A DNA stretch of 64,000 nt from Cyanobacteria bacterium SBLK (GCA_017746715.1 JAGHZQ010000118.1:1-64000); one strand, 5' to 3'; shown: positions 42,925-53,600, numbered from the stretch's first letter. Made by a program: numbers and translations. Notes: generated by a model not told the origin, from the sequence alone.

Positions 42925-44412
42925 TTAAACCGTCATCTGTTCCAGCATTAACTTTTCTTGCTTCACGTCATCGGGAATACGAATGGGATAATCCCCTGTA
43001 AAACAGGCAGAACAATAACTACTCGGAGATTCTCCCGTTTCTTCTAACATTCCTTCCCAACTCAAATAAGCGAGGGAATCGACCCCAATATGCTCGGCGA
43101 TTTCCGCGATCGATTTCGTTGCCGCAATTAAATGAGTTTGATTGTCCGTATCCAAGCCATAGAAACAAGGGTGAGTTACCGGAGGTGAAGAAATCTTCAT
43201 GTGAATTTCCGTTGCTCCTGCCTCTCGCAAGGTTTTGATAATTTTCCGACTCGTTGTTCCCCGCACGATGGAATCGTCCACCAAAATCACCCGCTTGCCT
43301 TGCAGAACGTCTTTGAGGGGATTTAACTTCATGCGAATCCCTGACTCTCGCATATGTTGGGTGGGTTGAATGAAGGTTCGTCCCACGTAACGATTCTTAA
43401 TTAATCCCTCACCATAGGGAATTCCCGATGTTTCCGAATAGCCGATCGCCGCCGGCACTCCAGAATCCGGCACCGCAATCACCACATCGGCATCGATGGG
43501 AGATTCTTTCGCGAGGCGTTTCCCCAAACGCATCCGGTAACTATAGAGAGTTTCTTCATTCACTACGCTATCGGGACGGGCAAAATAAATCATCTCAAAA
43601 ACGCACAATTTGCGTTCCGGTTTAATCCCCCAATGAAAAGAAGCCATGCCTTCTTCGGTAATCCAAACCAGTTCCCCCGGTTCCACATCCCGCAAGTATT
43701 CCGCCCCGATAATATCTAGAGCGCATGTTTCCGAAGCCAGTACGTAACGTTGGGGATTCCCCGGTAAAATGCCGATAACGAGGGGGCGAATGCCGTAGCG
43801 ATCGCGCACTCCCATCAATCCCGAAGGCGTACCGATAACCAAACTATAAGCTCCCCGACACATGCCAAAAGCACTTAACGACGCATCCAGCCATTCTTTG
43901 CCACTATCCACTTCATCGGCGATCGCGAGGGCGATCATCTCCGAATCCGTTGTCGTCTCAAATTCGCATCCCCGCCGTACCAATTCTTCTCGCAATTTCT
44001 TGACATTGACGAGATTGCCATTGTGTGCTAATGCTAAATGTCCCAAGCGAGTTTTGACGATCGCCGGCTGAGCGTTCACTTTTAAACTCGATCCTGTCGT
44101 TGAATAGCGGGTGTGCCCCACCGCCAAATCGCCGGGCAATTGGCTTAAAATCTCCTCGTTGAAGACCTGCGAGACCAAACCCATATTTTTGTAGTAATGG
44201 ATTTGTCCCTCGGAAAAAGTAGCGATTCCAGCAGATTCCTGTCCGCGATGCTGGAGGGCAAATAATCCGAAATAGCTCAACTTGGCGACATCTTCTTCGG
44301 GGGCGTAGAGACCGAAAACGCCACAGGCTTCTTCCATTTTATCGGGACGTTCTGGCGATCGCCCGATCGGGGAAAGATTTTGCTCGTCGGCGAAGATGGG
44401 ATTGGGGATCAT
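42925..44412 (-). CDS. purF: Amidophosphoribosyltransferase
   Basis: 495 residues. First committed step of purine synthesis: PRPP plus glutamine gives phosphoribosylamine. The N-terminal propeptide ends before Cys30 in MEEACGVFGLY, which becomes the Ntn nucleophile after cleavage. GLFALQHRGQESAGIATF and VGHTRYSTTG belong to the glutaminase. The PRTase motif VILVDDSIVRGTTS binds PRPP. Fe-S-type Cys residues (SYCSACFTGDYP and others) are present as in B. subtilis-like PurF. Length is normal. It follows purL on the same strand after a 240-base gap containing a dispersed repeat. Confidence 0.96.
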   Translation of the reverse strand: MIPNPIFADEQNLSPIGRSPERPDKMEEACGVFGLYAPEEDVAKLSYFGLFALQHRGQESAGIATFSEGQIHYYKNMGLVSQVFNEEILSQLPGDLAVGHTRYSTTGSSLKVNAQPAIVKTRLGHLALAHNGNLVNVKKLREELVRRGCEFETTTDSEMIALAIADEVDSGKEWLDASLSAFGMCRGAYSLVIGTPSGLMGVRDRYGIRPLVIGILPGNPQRYVLASETCALDIIGAEYLRDVEPGELVWITEEGMASFHWGIKPERKLCVFEMIYFARPDSVVNEETLYSYRMRLGKRLAKESPIDADVVIAVPDSGVPAAIGYSETSGIPYGEGLIKNRYVGRTFIQPTQHMRESGIRMKLNPLKDVLQGKRVILVDDSIVRGTTSRKIIKTLREAGATEIHMKISSPPVTHPCFYGLDTDNQTHLIAATKSIAEIAEHIGVDSLAYLSWEGMLEETGESPSSYCSACFTGDYPIRIPDDVKQEKLMLEQMTV

Positions 44413-44576
44413 AGAGATTCTACTTTGCTCCTGAATGGTGGCATTGAACGAGAACTGGCGATCGCGAGACAGGCAAAATGGGATAGCATCGGGACTCGAT
44501 CGCTCGTTCTAACCTTAGCTTAATATTTCTTTAACATTTAAGCTAGTGTTGTGGGTTGTTATGGGCTGCTGTCGTT

Positions 44577-44650
44577 GGCTTCTCCCCTCTTGCTCTCCCC
44601 CTCTTGGGAGGGGGCTGGGGGGTGGGTTGAGGTTTGGTTTAGGGGTGGGT
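44577..44650. repeat. Dispersed repeat between purL and purF
   Basis: GCTTCTCCCCTCTTGCTCTC followed by CCCCTCTTGGGAGGGGG and GGTTTGGTTTAGGGG-like segments. The same pieces (TTGCTCTCCCCCTCTTGGGA) occur inside the purL coding sequence at 45567-45680, and a related G-rich piece at about 55775-55810. Partially palindromic (CCCTCTTGGGAGGG). Confidence 0.75.
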
Positions 44651-44652
44651 TG

Positions 44653-47085
44653 TTACTGGCGATCGGTCAATCGCCGCTCGATTGCTCGAGACCAATTTTC
44701 TTGGATGTTACATATCTTAACGTCAATCGCGGATTCGCGATCGCTTTGGGATATCCGTAAGTTTCCTTCCGGTTGCGTTACCGTGCCGATCGCCTGCCAG
44801 AGGTTATCGAGAGTTGCTTGTAAATAGTCTTCCCAAACCCGAGAGAATTCTGATGCGATCGCCACTAAAATTAAATTTCCCCCTTCCCCAAATAAAATCT
44901 CATCCCATCGTTGCCCGTTTTGGGGAGGGTTTAAAATAATCTCCGCTCCTAAATTGCCACTGATGCAGCATTCCGCCAAAGCCACGGCGAGACCCCCTTC
45001 AGAACAGTCGTGGGCGGATTTGACCCAACCTTCGCGAATGCCGCGGCGACAGGCGGTTTGTACTTTTCGTTCTAACTCAAAATTGACGATCGGGGGATGT
45101 CCGGCGATCGCCCCGTGAATGGCGGCCAAATATTCCGAACCTCCGAGGGTAACGGGGGATCCCATGCCGAGGAGATAGATGCGATCGCCGCCCGTTTGCC
45201 AACCCTGTCCGCAAGTGCGGGTAATATCGGGAACGAGTCCCACCATACCAATAACGGGAGTCGGATAGATAGCTTGGGGGTTGCCTTCCGAATCCAATGT
45301 TTCGTTATAGAGGGAGACATTGCCCCCCGTAACCGGGGTTTCCAGTTCCTTGCAGGCTTCGGCAATCCCCTGACAGGCAAGGGCGAGTTGCCAGTAGCCC
45401 ACGGGATTTTCCGGGCTGCCAAAATTGAGATTGTCGGTAATGGCGATCGCTTGCGCCCCCACACAGCTTAAATTCCTCGCCGCTTCTGCTACCGCCGCCT
45501 TTGCCCCCTCATAAGGATGCAGGTAAACGTAACGAGAATTGCAATCGGTTGTTACGGCTACGCCTTTTTGGTTGTGGGTATCCCCCCCAGCTCCCCTTTG
45601 TAAGGGGAGAGTTGGATTGCTCCCTTCTTGCTCTCCCCCTCTTGGGAGGGAGTTGGGGGGTGGGTTTTGGTTGATGGCTGGACGAAGGCGAATCACCGCC
45701 GCATCGGCAGCACCCGGTAAAATTAGAGTATTATTCTGCACTTGATGGTCGTATTGGCGATAAATCCAGTGTTTTGACGCAAGGGAAGGGCGATCGAGAA
45801 GTTGCAATAAAACATCGTTCCAACTCTGCCATTTTTCGCCGATTTGGATGCCTGACTCGGTACATGGGGGAAGACTTGCCGGAGTCCATTCCCATGCCTT
45901 CTGGGCGTATTCTGGCGGCTCTGAGAGGATTTCTCGATGATAAATGGGAGTATCTTCGGCTAAGGCGGCGGCGGGGACTTCGGCGGCAATTTTCCCTTGA
46001 TGGAAAATCCGCACGATCGCTTCTTCGATAATTTCGCCAGCCACAACCGCATGGAGTCCCCAACGATGAAAAATCTCGATTAATTCTCCCTCTCGTCCCT
46101 TTTGCGCCACAAAAAGCATTCTTTCTTGAGACTCCGAAAGGAGATATTCGTAAGGAATCATCCCGGTTTCCCGGGCGGGAATTTTATCCAAATCCAACTC
46201 AACCCCAACACCCCCTTTCTCCGCCATTTCCGAAGTGGAACAAGTCAACCCCGCCGCCCCCATATCCTGCGCCGCTACGACCGCCCCGGTTTTAAATGCC
46301 TCCAAACAGGCTTCGATTAAAGACTTCTCCAAAAACGGATCTCCCACTTGTACCGCAGGGCGTTGGCGAAGCCTCTCGGAACGAGACTCGTCCATCGATT
46401 CATCGCTGAGTTCCGCACTGGCAAAACTCGCTCCCCCCATGCCATCCCGTCCTGTAGTCGATCCCACGTATAACACGGGGTTGCCGATCCCCGATGCCCC
46501 TGCTTTCACGATTTCTTCCGTTTCCATCAGTCCCAACGCCATCGCATTCACGAGGGGATTTCCCGAATAGGCGCGATCGAAGTAGACTTCTCCCCCTACT
46601 GTAGGAATCCCCGTACAGTTGCCATAATGGGCGATTCCTTCCACGACTCCGTTAAAGATGCGTCGGGTTTTGGCATCTTCGAGATCCCCGAAACGCAGGG
46701 AGTTCAGTACGGCAATAGGACGCGCCCCCATGGTAAAGATATCCCGGAGAATGCCCCCGACTCCAGTCGTCGCCCCTTGGAAGGGTTCCACGGCTGAGGG
46801 ATGATTGTGAGATTCAATTTTAAAGGCGAGGCGAAACCCGTCACCTAAGTCTACAACCCCCGCATTTTCTCCAGGTCCGACGAGGACGTGCTTGCCTGTA
46901 GTAGGAAACTGTTTCAGGAGGGGACGAGAGTTTTTGTAGCAGCAATGTTCGCTCCACATGACCCCAAACATGCCTAATTCTGCCTTGTTGGGGTGGCGAT
47001 CGAGGCGTTTGACAATTTCTTCGTATTCTTCGGGTTTGATGCCTTCTGAGGCGATTTCTTCGGGGGTGAAGGGGGAAGCAGACAT
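44653..47085 (-). CDS. purL: Phosphoribosylformylglycinamidine synthase subunit PurL with two in-frame insertions
   Basis: 810 residues from ATG 47085 (MSASPFTPEEIASEGI); an ATG 28 codons upstream is unlikely. Converts FGAR to FGAM in purine synthesis, with PurS and PurQ. Conserved blocks are present: MWSEHCCYKNSR, GPGENAGVVDLG, FKIESHNHPSAVEPFQGA, VGGEVYFD, AAGLTCSTSEMAEKG and HDCSEGGLAVALAE. Two insertions break otherwise contiguous conserved sequence: MDESRSERLRQ between ASAELSDES and RPAVQVGDPF (46357-46395), and about 38 residues (INQNPPPNSLPRGGEQ...) between VIRLRPA and GVAVTTDCNSRYVYL (45567-45680). Both keep the frame and derive from dispersed repeats. The protein is essential, so they must be tolerated as surface loops. 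Confidence 0.95.
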   Translation of the reverse strand: MSASPFTPEEIASEGIKPEEYEEIVKRLDRHPNKAELGMFGVMWSEHCCYKNSRPLLKQFPTTGKHVLVGPGENAGVVDLGDGFRLAFKIESHNHPSAVEPFQGATTGVGGILRDIFTMGARPIAVLNSLRFGDLEDAKTRRIFNGVVEGIAHYGNCTGIPTVGGEVYFDRAYSGNPLVNAMALGLMETEEIVKAGASGIGNPVLYVGSTTGRDGMGGASFASAELSDESMDESRSERLRQRPAVQVGDPFLEKSLIEACLEAFKTGAVVAAQDMGAAGLTCSTSEMAEKGGVGVELDLDKIPARETGMIPYEYLLSESQERMLFVAQKGREGELIEIFHRWGLHAVVAGEIIEEAIVRIFHQGKIAAEVPAAALAEDTPIYHREILSEPPEYAQKAWEWTPASLPPCTESGIQIGEKWQSWNDVLLQLLDRPSLASKHWIYRQYDHQVQNNTLILPGAADAAVIRLRPAINQNPPPNSLPRGGEQEGSNPTLPLQRGAGGDTHNQKGVAVTTDCNSRYVYLHPYEGAKAAVAEAARNLSCVGAQAIAITDNLNFGSPENPVGYWQLALACQGIAEACKELETPVTGGNVSLYNETLDSEGNPQAIYPTPVIGMVGLVPDITRTCGQGWQTGGDRIYLLGMGSPVTLGGSEYLAAIHGAIAGHPPIVNFELERKVQTACRRGIREGWVKSAHDCSEGGLAVALAECCISGNLGAEIILNPPQNGQRWDEILFGEGGNLILVAIASEFSRVWEDYLQATLDNLWQAIGTVTQPEGNLRISQSDRESAIDVKICNIQENWSRAIERRLTDRQ
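45567..45680 (-). repeat. Repeat insertion inside purL (large)
   Basis: About 114 bases, matching the intergenic repeat at 44577 (shared TTGCTCTCCCCCTCTTGGGA) plus a second palindromic piece (CCAGCTCCCCTTTGTAAGGGG). It encodes a Pro/Gly/Asn-rich loop of about 38 residues. Length is a multiple of three within the limits of boundary estimation. Confidence 0.8.
46357..46395 (-). repeat. Repeat insertion inside purL (small)
   Basis: GGCGTTGGCGAAGCCTCTCG-type sequence, a dispersed element common in cyanobacteria, adds about 11 residues (MDESRSERLRQ) between two blocks that are contiguous in PurL relatives. Confidence 0.7.
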
Positions 47086-47169
47086 AAAATTCGCAGGGGA
47101 TGGGGACGAGTTTGATTTTATCAATTCGAGCATTATCGGGAAACTGGCAGGATTGTAAGTTGACATCAT

Positions 47170-47468
47170 CTCCCGTCAAATCAAAGATTCTGACGGGAGA
47201 TTCCCAACCTCGCGGATGAGTTCGATCCCTCCCAAGCAACACAATTCTCAGATTTCGGATCGCGTGAATGATGCAATTTTAAAGGGGATGGAGTTAGATT
47301 ATCGCGATCGACCTCTCTAATAACTCCTGTTGAGAATGAGCAATGCCATAAGCAGTATAGGGTCGCACTTCAGGAGGTTGTAAACCCAAAACAATCGCAT
47401 CTTTGGGGATAATTTTCTAGGGTAGCCACTTGAAAATCTCCTCCAGTTATCGATAACAACTTTCAGAA
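47170..47468. other. Intergenic with a minus-strand gene remnant
   Basis: About 300 bases. On the minus strand 47317-47421 reads IIPKDAIVLGLQPPEVRPYT then AYGIAHSQQELLERSIAII and stop, which looks like the end of a protein, but the frame is blocked by a stop just upstream and continues in another frame (GGDFQVATLENYP). No family recognised. The rest is probably the purL promoter region. Confidence 0.4.
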
Positions 47469-50366
47469 CTAAGCAAAAACAGCCTCAACCACGATATCGT
47501 TATAGTCGTTATCGCCGAGATTGGGGAGATCTTCAAATCCAAAAGCATTGTTACCCAATAAGCGAATGTGATCGGCGCGATCGCTATTCGCCTCTCCAAA
47601 GACGAAATATGCTTGAACCTCCGAACCGACGAAATTATTAGGATTCAAGTTCAAGAAGTCATTAACAGTGCCGTTAACAACGATAACGGGAGCATAGAGG
47701 AAACCGCCATCAAACGAACCATTTTGTACGTTCGTTCCTTGGTCGCTAACCTGAAGCCCTGGATTATCGATGCGGTTGCGAATGGCCGCTTCCGCATAAC
47801 CCGTCTGACCCGGTGCGAGACCGTCTATCGTCCCGTTTTCATCATCAATGCGGTAGAAATAAACCTCATTGGTATAATTCGCCTCGCGGGTAACGGTAAA
47901 GGTTGCGTTTTGTACCCCAGAAACGGATTCGAGATCGAGGATTTCCAAACCGGATTTTTGGCGGTCTCCCACCCCGATCGGCGGACTTTCTAAACTTTGT
48001 TCGAGTTCGATGGTAATCCCCCCTGGGAACTTCAGTTCGAATTGACCGGGTTGGATTTCGACAATCCGGGCTTCTTGGGAAATGATGGTGCGATCGACGG
48101 TCTGAATATTGACTTTAAAACGTTGAGCGGGTTGAACTTTTAAGAAGAGTTTTTGCCGACCGAAAGCAAAACCTCGGGGTTGAAATTCGGGAGGTAAAGT
48201 CGAAAAGAGGACTTCTGAAAAGTTGATATTATCGCTGGCATCGAGGAAAGAAATTGTAATTTCCGAAACTCGCGTAATATTAATATTCTTCAATTGGAAC
48301 TTGATGCGGCCGCCACGATTAGCATTCCCCATTTTAAAGATCGAACCGCGTTCTAAAGTTAAGCCAACGGAATTAACATCGAAATCGGTTTTAGGTTTGG
48401 GATCGTCTTTCGGTTCGGACTGCATTCCGGGGAGAACCAAATAACGCATTCCATTCATCCCGTCTTCACTTTGCGTTCCCGCAAAAACTTCTAGTTCTCC
48501 ATCTCCCGTGAAATCTCCAACTGTAGGCGAGATTTGATTAAAATCGGCCCGGGCGGCTTGAATGCCATTAACATTTTTAAAGGGATTGCCGACATCAAGC
48601 CGTTGTACGAATTTCAATCCGGGATTGGCTTCAGTTTCTATATTTTCAAAGTAAAGCAGTTGACCTTCTTTTCCATTTACGTCAGTTTGTCCGATAATGG
48701 CATCGACATCGCCATCTCGATCGTAATCGCCGAAAGCTGGAACGATTTTAGTTTGCTTGTCGGCAATTTGCAATTGTGCATCTTTAAAAGGATATGTATC
48801 CTCATTCTGTTCGACTTTAACAAATTCATTTTTCGATTCATCAAACCAGAAAACTTTGAGATAGTTATCTAGTCCGGCTTGGTCGCTTTCCGAACCAATA
48901 AAAGCCCATTTCACTTTCCCTTCCTTGTCGGTAATAAAAGTGGGTGAAGCGCCTTTGGCAACGTCTTCGAGTCCAAAGAGTTTGTCTTCTTTCATGAAAG
49001 AATCTATATCTTTGGAATCGGTTGCATCGATGCGATGATTGCGGAAGAAATGAATTTTACCGCTATCATCGCCAATAAAGAGATCGAGATCGTTATCGGC
49101 ATCAATATCAACTAATGCAGGTTTAAGAATCCCTTGGGTTGCGTCTAAATCGAGTTCGGAAAAAGGATTCGTTTCCAGTTCTTCAAATTGACCGTTTTCT
49201 TTCTGTTCGCGATAAATTAACTTTTTGTCGTCGGTTCCGATTAAAATATCGAATCGATCGTCATTATTAAACTTGGCGAGAATGGGAGCCAGAGTTTTTT
49301 CTTGAGTAATAACGAGAGGATGGCTATTATCGTTAACGATCTTGTATTGTTTGGCGGGTTTGGGATCGGGCATGGGTTCGGGTTCGGGTTCGGGTTCGGG
49401 TTCGACTTGCTTAAATGCAGCAATTCCTGCTCCTGCATTGTCTTCTACTGATATTCGCGAACCGATAAAAGCTTCATATTTTCCATCATTATCAATGTCA
49501 ACAAAAGTTGGCGTAGGGAGTTGTCGCTCTTTATTTTGTACGATCGCGGATTGATTGTAGTTATCAAAAGGATTATCTTGTCCTGTTTTCTGTACGAAAT
49601 TTGGCTCTGACTCCGTTCCCTGATTTTCATAATATAGAATTTCTCCATTACCTTGACCGATGAACGCATCTAAGTCTCCATCTAAATCAAAATCGAGAAA
49701 TGCTTGATCGATTCGCCGATCGGGTGCCGCAGTAAATGAAGTTTGTACGTCATTCAAGGGGTTATTCGCGTCTGTTTGCCGGACAAAATTCCCATTGGTA
49801 GAAGAGCCTTGATTTTCGTAATAAACAATCTTGTCATACTGACCGATAAATATATCTAAATCGCTATCTCCATCAATATCGACAAATGTTAGGGTTGCAT
49901 ATTGACCAACACTGGCAATCCCAAAAACAGTACCAGATTGTGTTGAGGCATTTGGCGTATTGCTTGCTGCACCTGCAAATGTTGGTGTTGTTGCATTTCC
50001 TGTATTTTCATAGAAAAATATATGACCGGTACTATCCCCAACAAACAAATCTAAATCGCTATCTCCATCAATATCTACTAGATCGAGATTGCTGCTACCT
50101 CCAACATCAATTCTATTATTATTCGCTCCATTATTATCATTCGTTTCATTTCGATCGAAGGGATTATCTAAGTCGGTTTGCTTGGTCAAAACTGCATCCG
50201 TTTTTGAGCCTGTATTTAAAAAATATTCAAGTGTCCCATTACCAATCCCAACGATCGCATCTTGTAAATCGTCACCATTAATATCAGCAAAAATAGGTGC
50301 TGTTTGAGAGTCACTATCAACAAGACCGTCAAAAATATTGGTTAAGTCTAATTCAAATTGTGTCAT
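47469..50366 (-). CDS. FG-GAP/VCBS repeat protein with C-terminal DUF4114 domain
   Basis: 965 residues from ATG 50366 (MTQFELDL); a TTG/other start 6 codons upstream is possible. Residues 1-650 hold many calcium-binding beta-propeller blades with DxDxDxD motifs (DIDGDSDLDLFVG, DIDADNDLDLFIG, DYDRDGDVDAIIG). A Glu-Pro spacer (EPEPEPEPEPMPDPKP) lies near 330. The C-terminus is the DUF4114 domain with FGFEDLPNLGDNDYNDIVV. No classical signal peptide, which fits export by a type I system through a C-terminal signal. It is likely a large secreted calcium-binding protein. Confidence 0.88.
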   Translation of the reverse strand: MTQFELDLTNIFDGLVDSDSQTAPIFADINGDDLQDAIVGIGNGTLEYFLNTGSKTDAVLTKQTDLDNPFDRNETNDNNGANNNRIDVGGSSNLDLVDIDGDSDLDLFVGDSTGHIFFYENTGNATTPTFAGAASNTPNASTQSGTVFGIASVGQYATLTFVDIDGDSDLDIFIGQYDKIVYYENQGSSTNGNFVRQTDANNPLNDVQTSFTAAPDRRIDQAFLDFDLDGDLDAFIGQGNGEILYYENQGTESEPNFVQKTGQDNPFDNYNQSAIVQNKERQLPTPTFVDIDNDGKYEAFIGSRISVEDNAGAGIAAFKQVEPEPEPEPEPMPDPKPAKQYKIVNDNSHPLVITQEKTLAPILAKFNNDDRFDILIGTDDKKLIYREQKENGQFEELETNPFSELDLDATQGILKPALVDIDADNDLDLFIGDDSGKIHFFRNHRIDATDSKDIDSFMKEDKLFGLEDVAKGASPTFITDKEGKVKWAFIGSESDQAGLDNYLKVFWFDESKNEFVKVEQNEDTYPFKDAQLQIADKQTKIVPAFGDYDRDGDVDAIIGQTDVNGKEGQLLYFENIETEANPGLKFVQRLDVGNPFKNVNGIQAARADFNQISPTVGDFTGDGELEVFAGTQSEDGMNGMRYLVLPGMQSEPKDDPKPKTDFDVNSVGLTLERGSIFKMGNANRGGRIKFQLKNINITRVSEITISFLDASDNINFSEVLFSTLPPEFQPRGFAFGRQKLFLKVQPAQRFKVNIQTVDRTIISQEARIVEIQPGQFELKFPGGITIELEQSLESPPIGVGDRQKSGLEILDLESVSGVQNATFTVTREANYTNEVYFYRIDDENGTIDGLAPGQTGYAEAAIRNRIDNPGLQVSDQGTNVQNGSFDGGFLYAPVIVVNGTVNDFLNLNPNNFVGSEVQAYFVFGEANSDRADHIRLLGNNAFGFEDLPNLGDNDYNDIVVEAVFA

Positions 50367-50617
50367 GGTTTTTAGAAAATACACTCAAGATTGCATGGAC
50401 TATCGATTTTTAGATGAGAAAGGTGATTTTTTGCATTTTTCCTATTTTTCTCTGGCCGAAGTATGACAGACGAGAAAAAATTAAGGAAGTTTCCGATCTC
50501 CATCTATTTTGCGGGAGCCACTGGGAAGATAACATCATGATTGCCGCGATCGCCACTGCCCCAGAATTCAAGCCTAGTATTCCCAAATTGCGGAAAGCGA
50601 TCGACACCATCGGGACG

Positions 50618-53600
50618 CTAATTTTCTGAAACGAGATCGATAATGCGATCGAAACGATATTCGCTTGCCCAAAGATCGATCGCTTCGGTTAGGGGTCGGA
50701 ATTCCGGTGAAAGTTGTTCGAGTAGAGGCGATAACAGGCTGCGATCGCATTGCATGGCTGCTTCTGTTACGCTATCGATCCACTCTCGAGGTACATTCGG
50801 TAAATAGGCTTGCAAGTTATCCGGGTCTAACATTCGATCTCCGGGTTTTTGACTGACTCGATCGCGAGAAGATTCTGCATAACGATAGCGAGTACCTAAA
50901 TAGTGAGATATTTTTTCGAGGAGTATGTCGATGCGACAGGGTTTGCGAACAAAATCATTGCAGCCGGCTTCAATGGCAATCGCGCAATCTTCATCAAAAA
51001 CCCGCGCAGTTAGGGCAATAATGGTGACGGGATGAGTTGTTAGTTGTTGGTTGTTAGTGTCTTGGCGCGCATTCCGATCCCCCCCTTGATAAGGGAAGGG
51101 CGACTCGCGCGGGAGGGGGTGTTGGCCGAGCATTTGCTCTTTTTGACGGATTTGTCGCGTTGCTTCGTAACCGTCCATAACGGGCATTTGCAGATCCATC
51201 CAAATCAGATGGGGATGAAAACTTGCCCAGAGGTCGATCGCTTCTCGTCCGTGTTTTGCTTCGGCAACATTAAATCCAAACTGTTCTAATACGCTTGCGA
51301 GAAAATGTCGATTGTCGGCAGAATCATCCACAATTAAAATCCGATATTCCGGTTCTTGTTCTGCTAAGCCAACAATAGTAGAGACCGCCGATAAACTGCG
51401 AACGTCTTCGGCACGTCCCACACCTACGGGAATGGTAAATTTGAAAGTAGAACCGCACTCGGGGGTGCTGGTTGCCGAGATTTCTCCCCCCAGCAAGCGC
51501 ATGAATTGTTGCGAGATTGCCAACCCCAAACCCGTTCCTTGAGACGAATCCCGTCCAACTCGGGTTTGCTCGAAAGGTCGAAAGAGTAAATTCATTTCTT
51601 CAGGGACGATCCCGACTCCCGTATCTTCAATTTCAAAATGGATAAGTTGTTGGTGATTGGTTATCCCCCCTTCTTTTCCCCCCTTACCAAGGGGGGATTG
51701 GTGATTGGTGATTGGTACCTGGTGACTGGAGACTCGTAAAATCACTCTACCTCGATCGGTGAATTTAATTGCATTGCCCAACAAATTAATCAGAACTTGA
51801 CGCAGTTTATTTTCATCGGTGCGGATATAGCGAGGAACGTCGGTACATTCTTGAAAAAGAAGTTCTAAACCTTTATTTTGTGCCTTGAGATGCAGCATGC
51901 CTTTAAGGGTATCGAGCAAACAATAAAGATCGAAGCAATTCTCGGTAAATCCGACCTGTCCGGCTTCAATTTTGGACATGGAAAGCACATCATTGATTAA
52001 TGTCAATAAATGCTCTCCGCTATGATTGATAATGCTTAAATAATTTTGTTGTTGAGGACTGAGATTTTCGGCCGCGTTGAGGAGTTGTGCGAACCCGAGA
52101 ATGGCATTGAGGGGAGTGCGAAGTTCGTGGCTCATTTTGGCCAGAAATTGACTTTTCGCTCGATTGGCCGTTTCCGCATCTTCTTTGGCTTTTTGCAATT
52201 CTACCGCCGCTCGCTTGCGATCGCTGATATCCTCTAAAATTTCCGTGGCATAGCGGGGCTGTCCTTGGGAATCGTAGACGAGGGCAACGGTTTTATTGCC
52301 CCAAATGGCAACCCCATCTTTGCGAATATAGCGTTTTTCCAAGCTATAGATGGAAATTTTCCCCGCCCATAATTGCAAATACTGCCCCAGATCGGCGGTA
52401 AAGTCGGCGGGATGGGTAATATCTTGAAAGGTCAAGCCGTTGAGTTCGGCTTCGCTGTAGCCCAAAATATTGCAGTAGCGTTGATTGACTCGCAAGCACT
52501 TTCCTTCGCGATCGGTTTGAGCAATCCCGATCGCGGCTTGATTGAAGGTTGCATTTAAAAGGGTTTCGCTTTCTTGAATTGCTTCTTCGGCTCGCTTGCG
52601 TTGGGTAATGTCATCGAGTACTCCGAGAATGCCGATGACATTGCCATCGCCATCGTGAATGGGAACGCGATTGATTTCCAGCCAAGCCGGTTTGCCATCG
52701 CTCCCCGGACGGTACTTAATGGAAATATTGTGCAGTTCCGGCTCGTTCGAGGTCATGATGTAGCGGTCTTTGTCGCGATAGTAATCCGCCACGGAGCGAT
52801 CGGGAATGAGATCGTAATCGGTTTTCCCGACGACGGCTTCGGGACTCTCCAAACCTGCCGCTTTTGCCCAATTTTTATTGCAGCCGAGAAAGACGGAGTT
52901 CGTATCCTTCCAAAAGACTTGCTGGGGAATATTGTCGAGAATCAAACGCAAGTATCGCTTTTGTTCTTCGAGGGCGAGTTCGGTTTGCTTGCGCTGGGTA
53001 ATATCTTGAACCTGATAAATCGCCGAGAGGGGATGTCCGGCTTTATCACGTCGCACGTAAACCCCAATGGACGCATAAACGACGCGCCCGCTTTTTTGCA
53101 CGAAACGTCCTTCCCCTGTTTGCCGATCGGTTTCGTTATTGATGAGTTGCTCGAAGGTTTTCCGCAGGGTTTGGCGATCGCCGGGATGGAGAAAATTATA
53201 AAACTGTTCCCCGATAAAATCCCGATAAGGATAGCCCAATAAACGACAAAAAGAGGGGTTGATATCTAAAAAGGCTCCCGCGATGGACAATTCGGCCATG
53301 CCGATAGGAGCAGAGCGAAAGAGTTCGCGAAAGCGGGTTTCACTTTCTTGTAAAGCACGTTCGGCCAGTTTGTCTTCCGTAACGTCCCAAGCAATCCCTA
53401 ACATGCCAATGGCACGATCGCCCTCGTCGCGATAAATTTTACCGCGACTGTTGAGAAAGCGCGGGCGCTCGATCCCGACCCGATAAACCAGTTCTAAAAT
53501 TTCCTCGCTATTGCCCTCGATATGAGAGTGCAGGGCTGTCTCGACGCGCTCTCGATCGTCGGGATAAATCCAAGTTATAAATTCTGGAAAAGTCTGTTCG

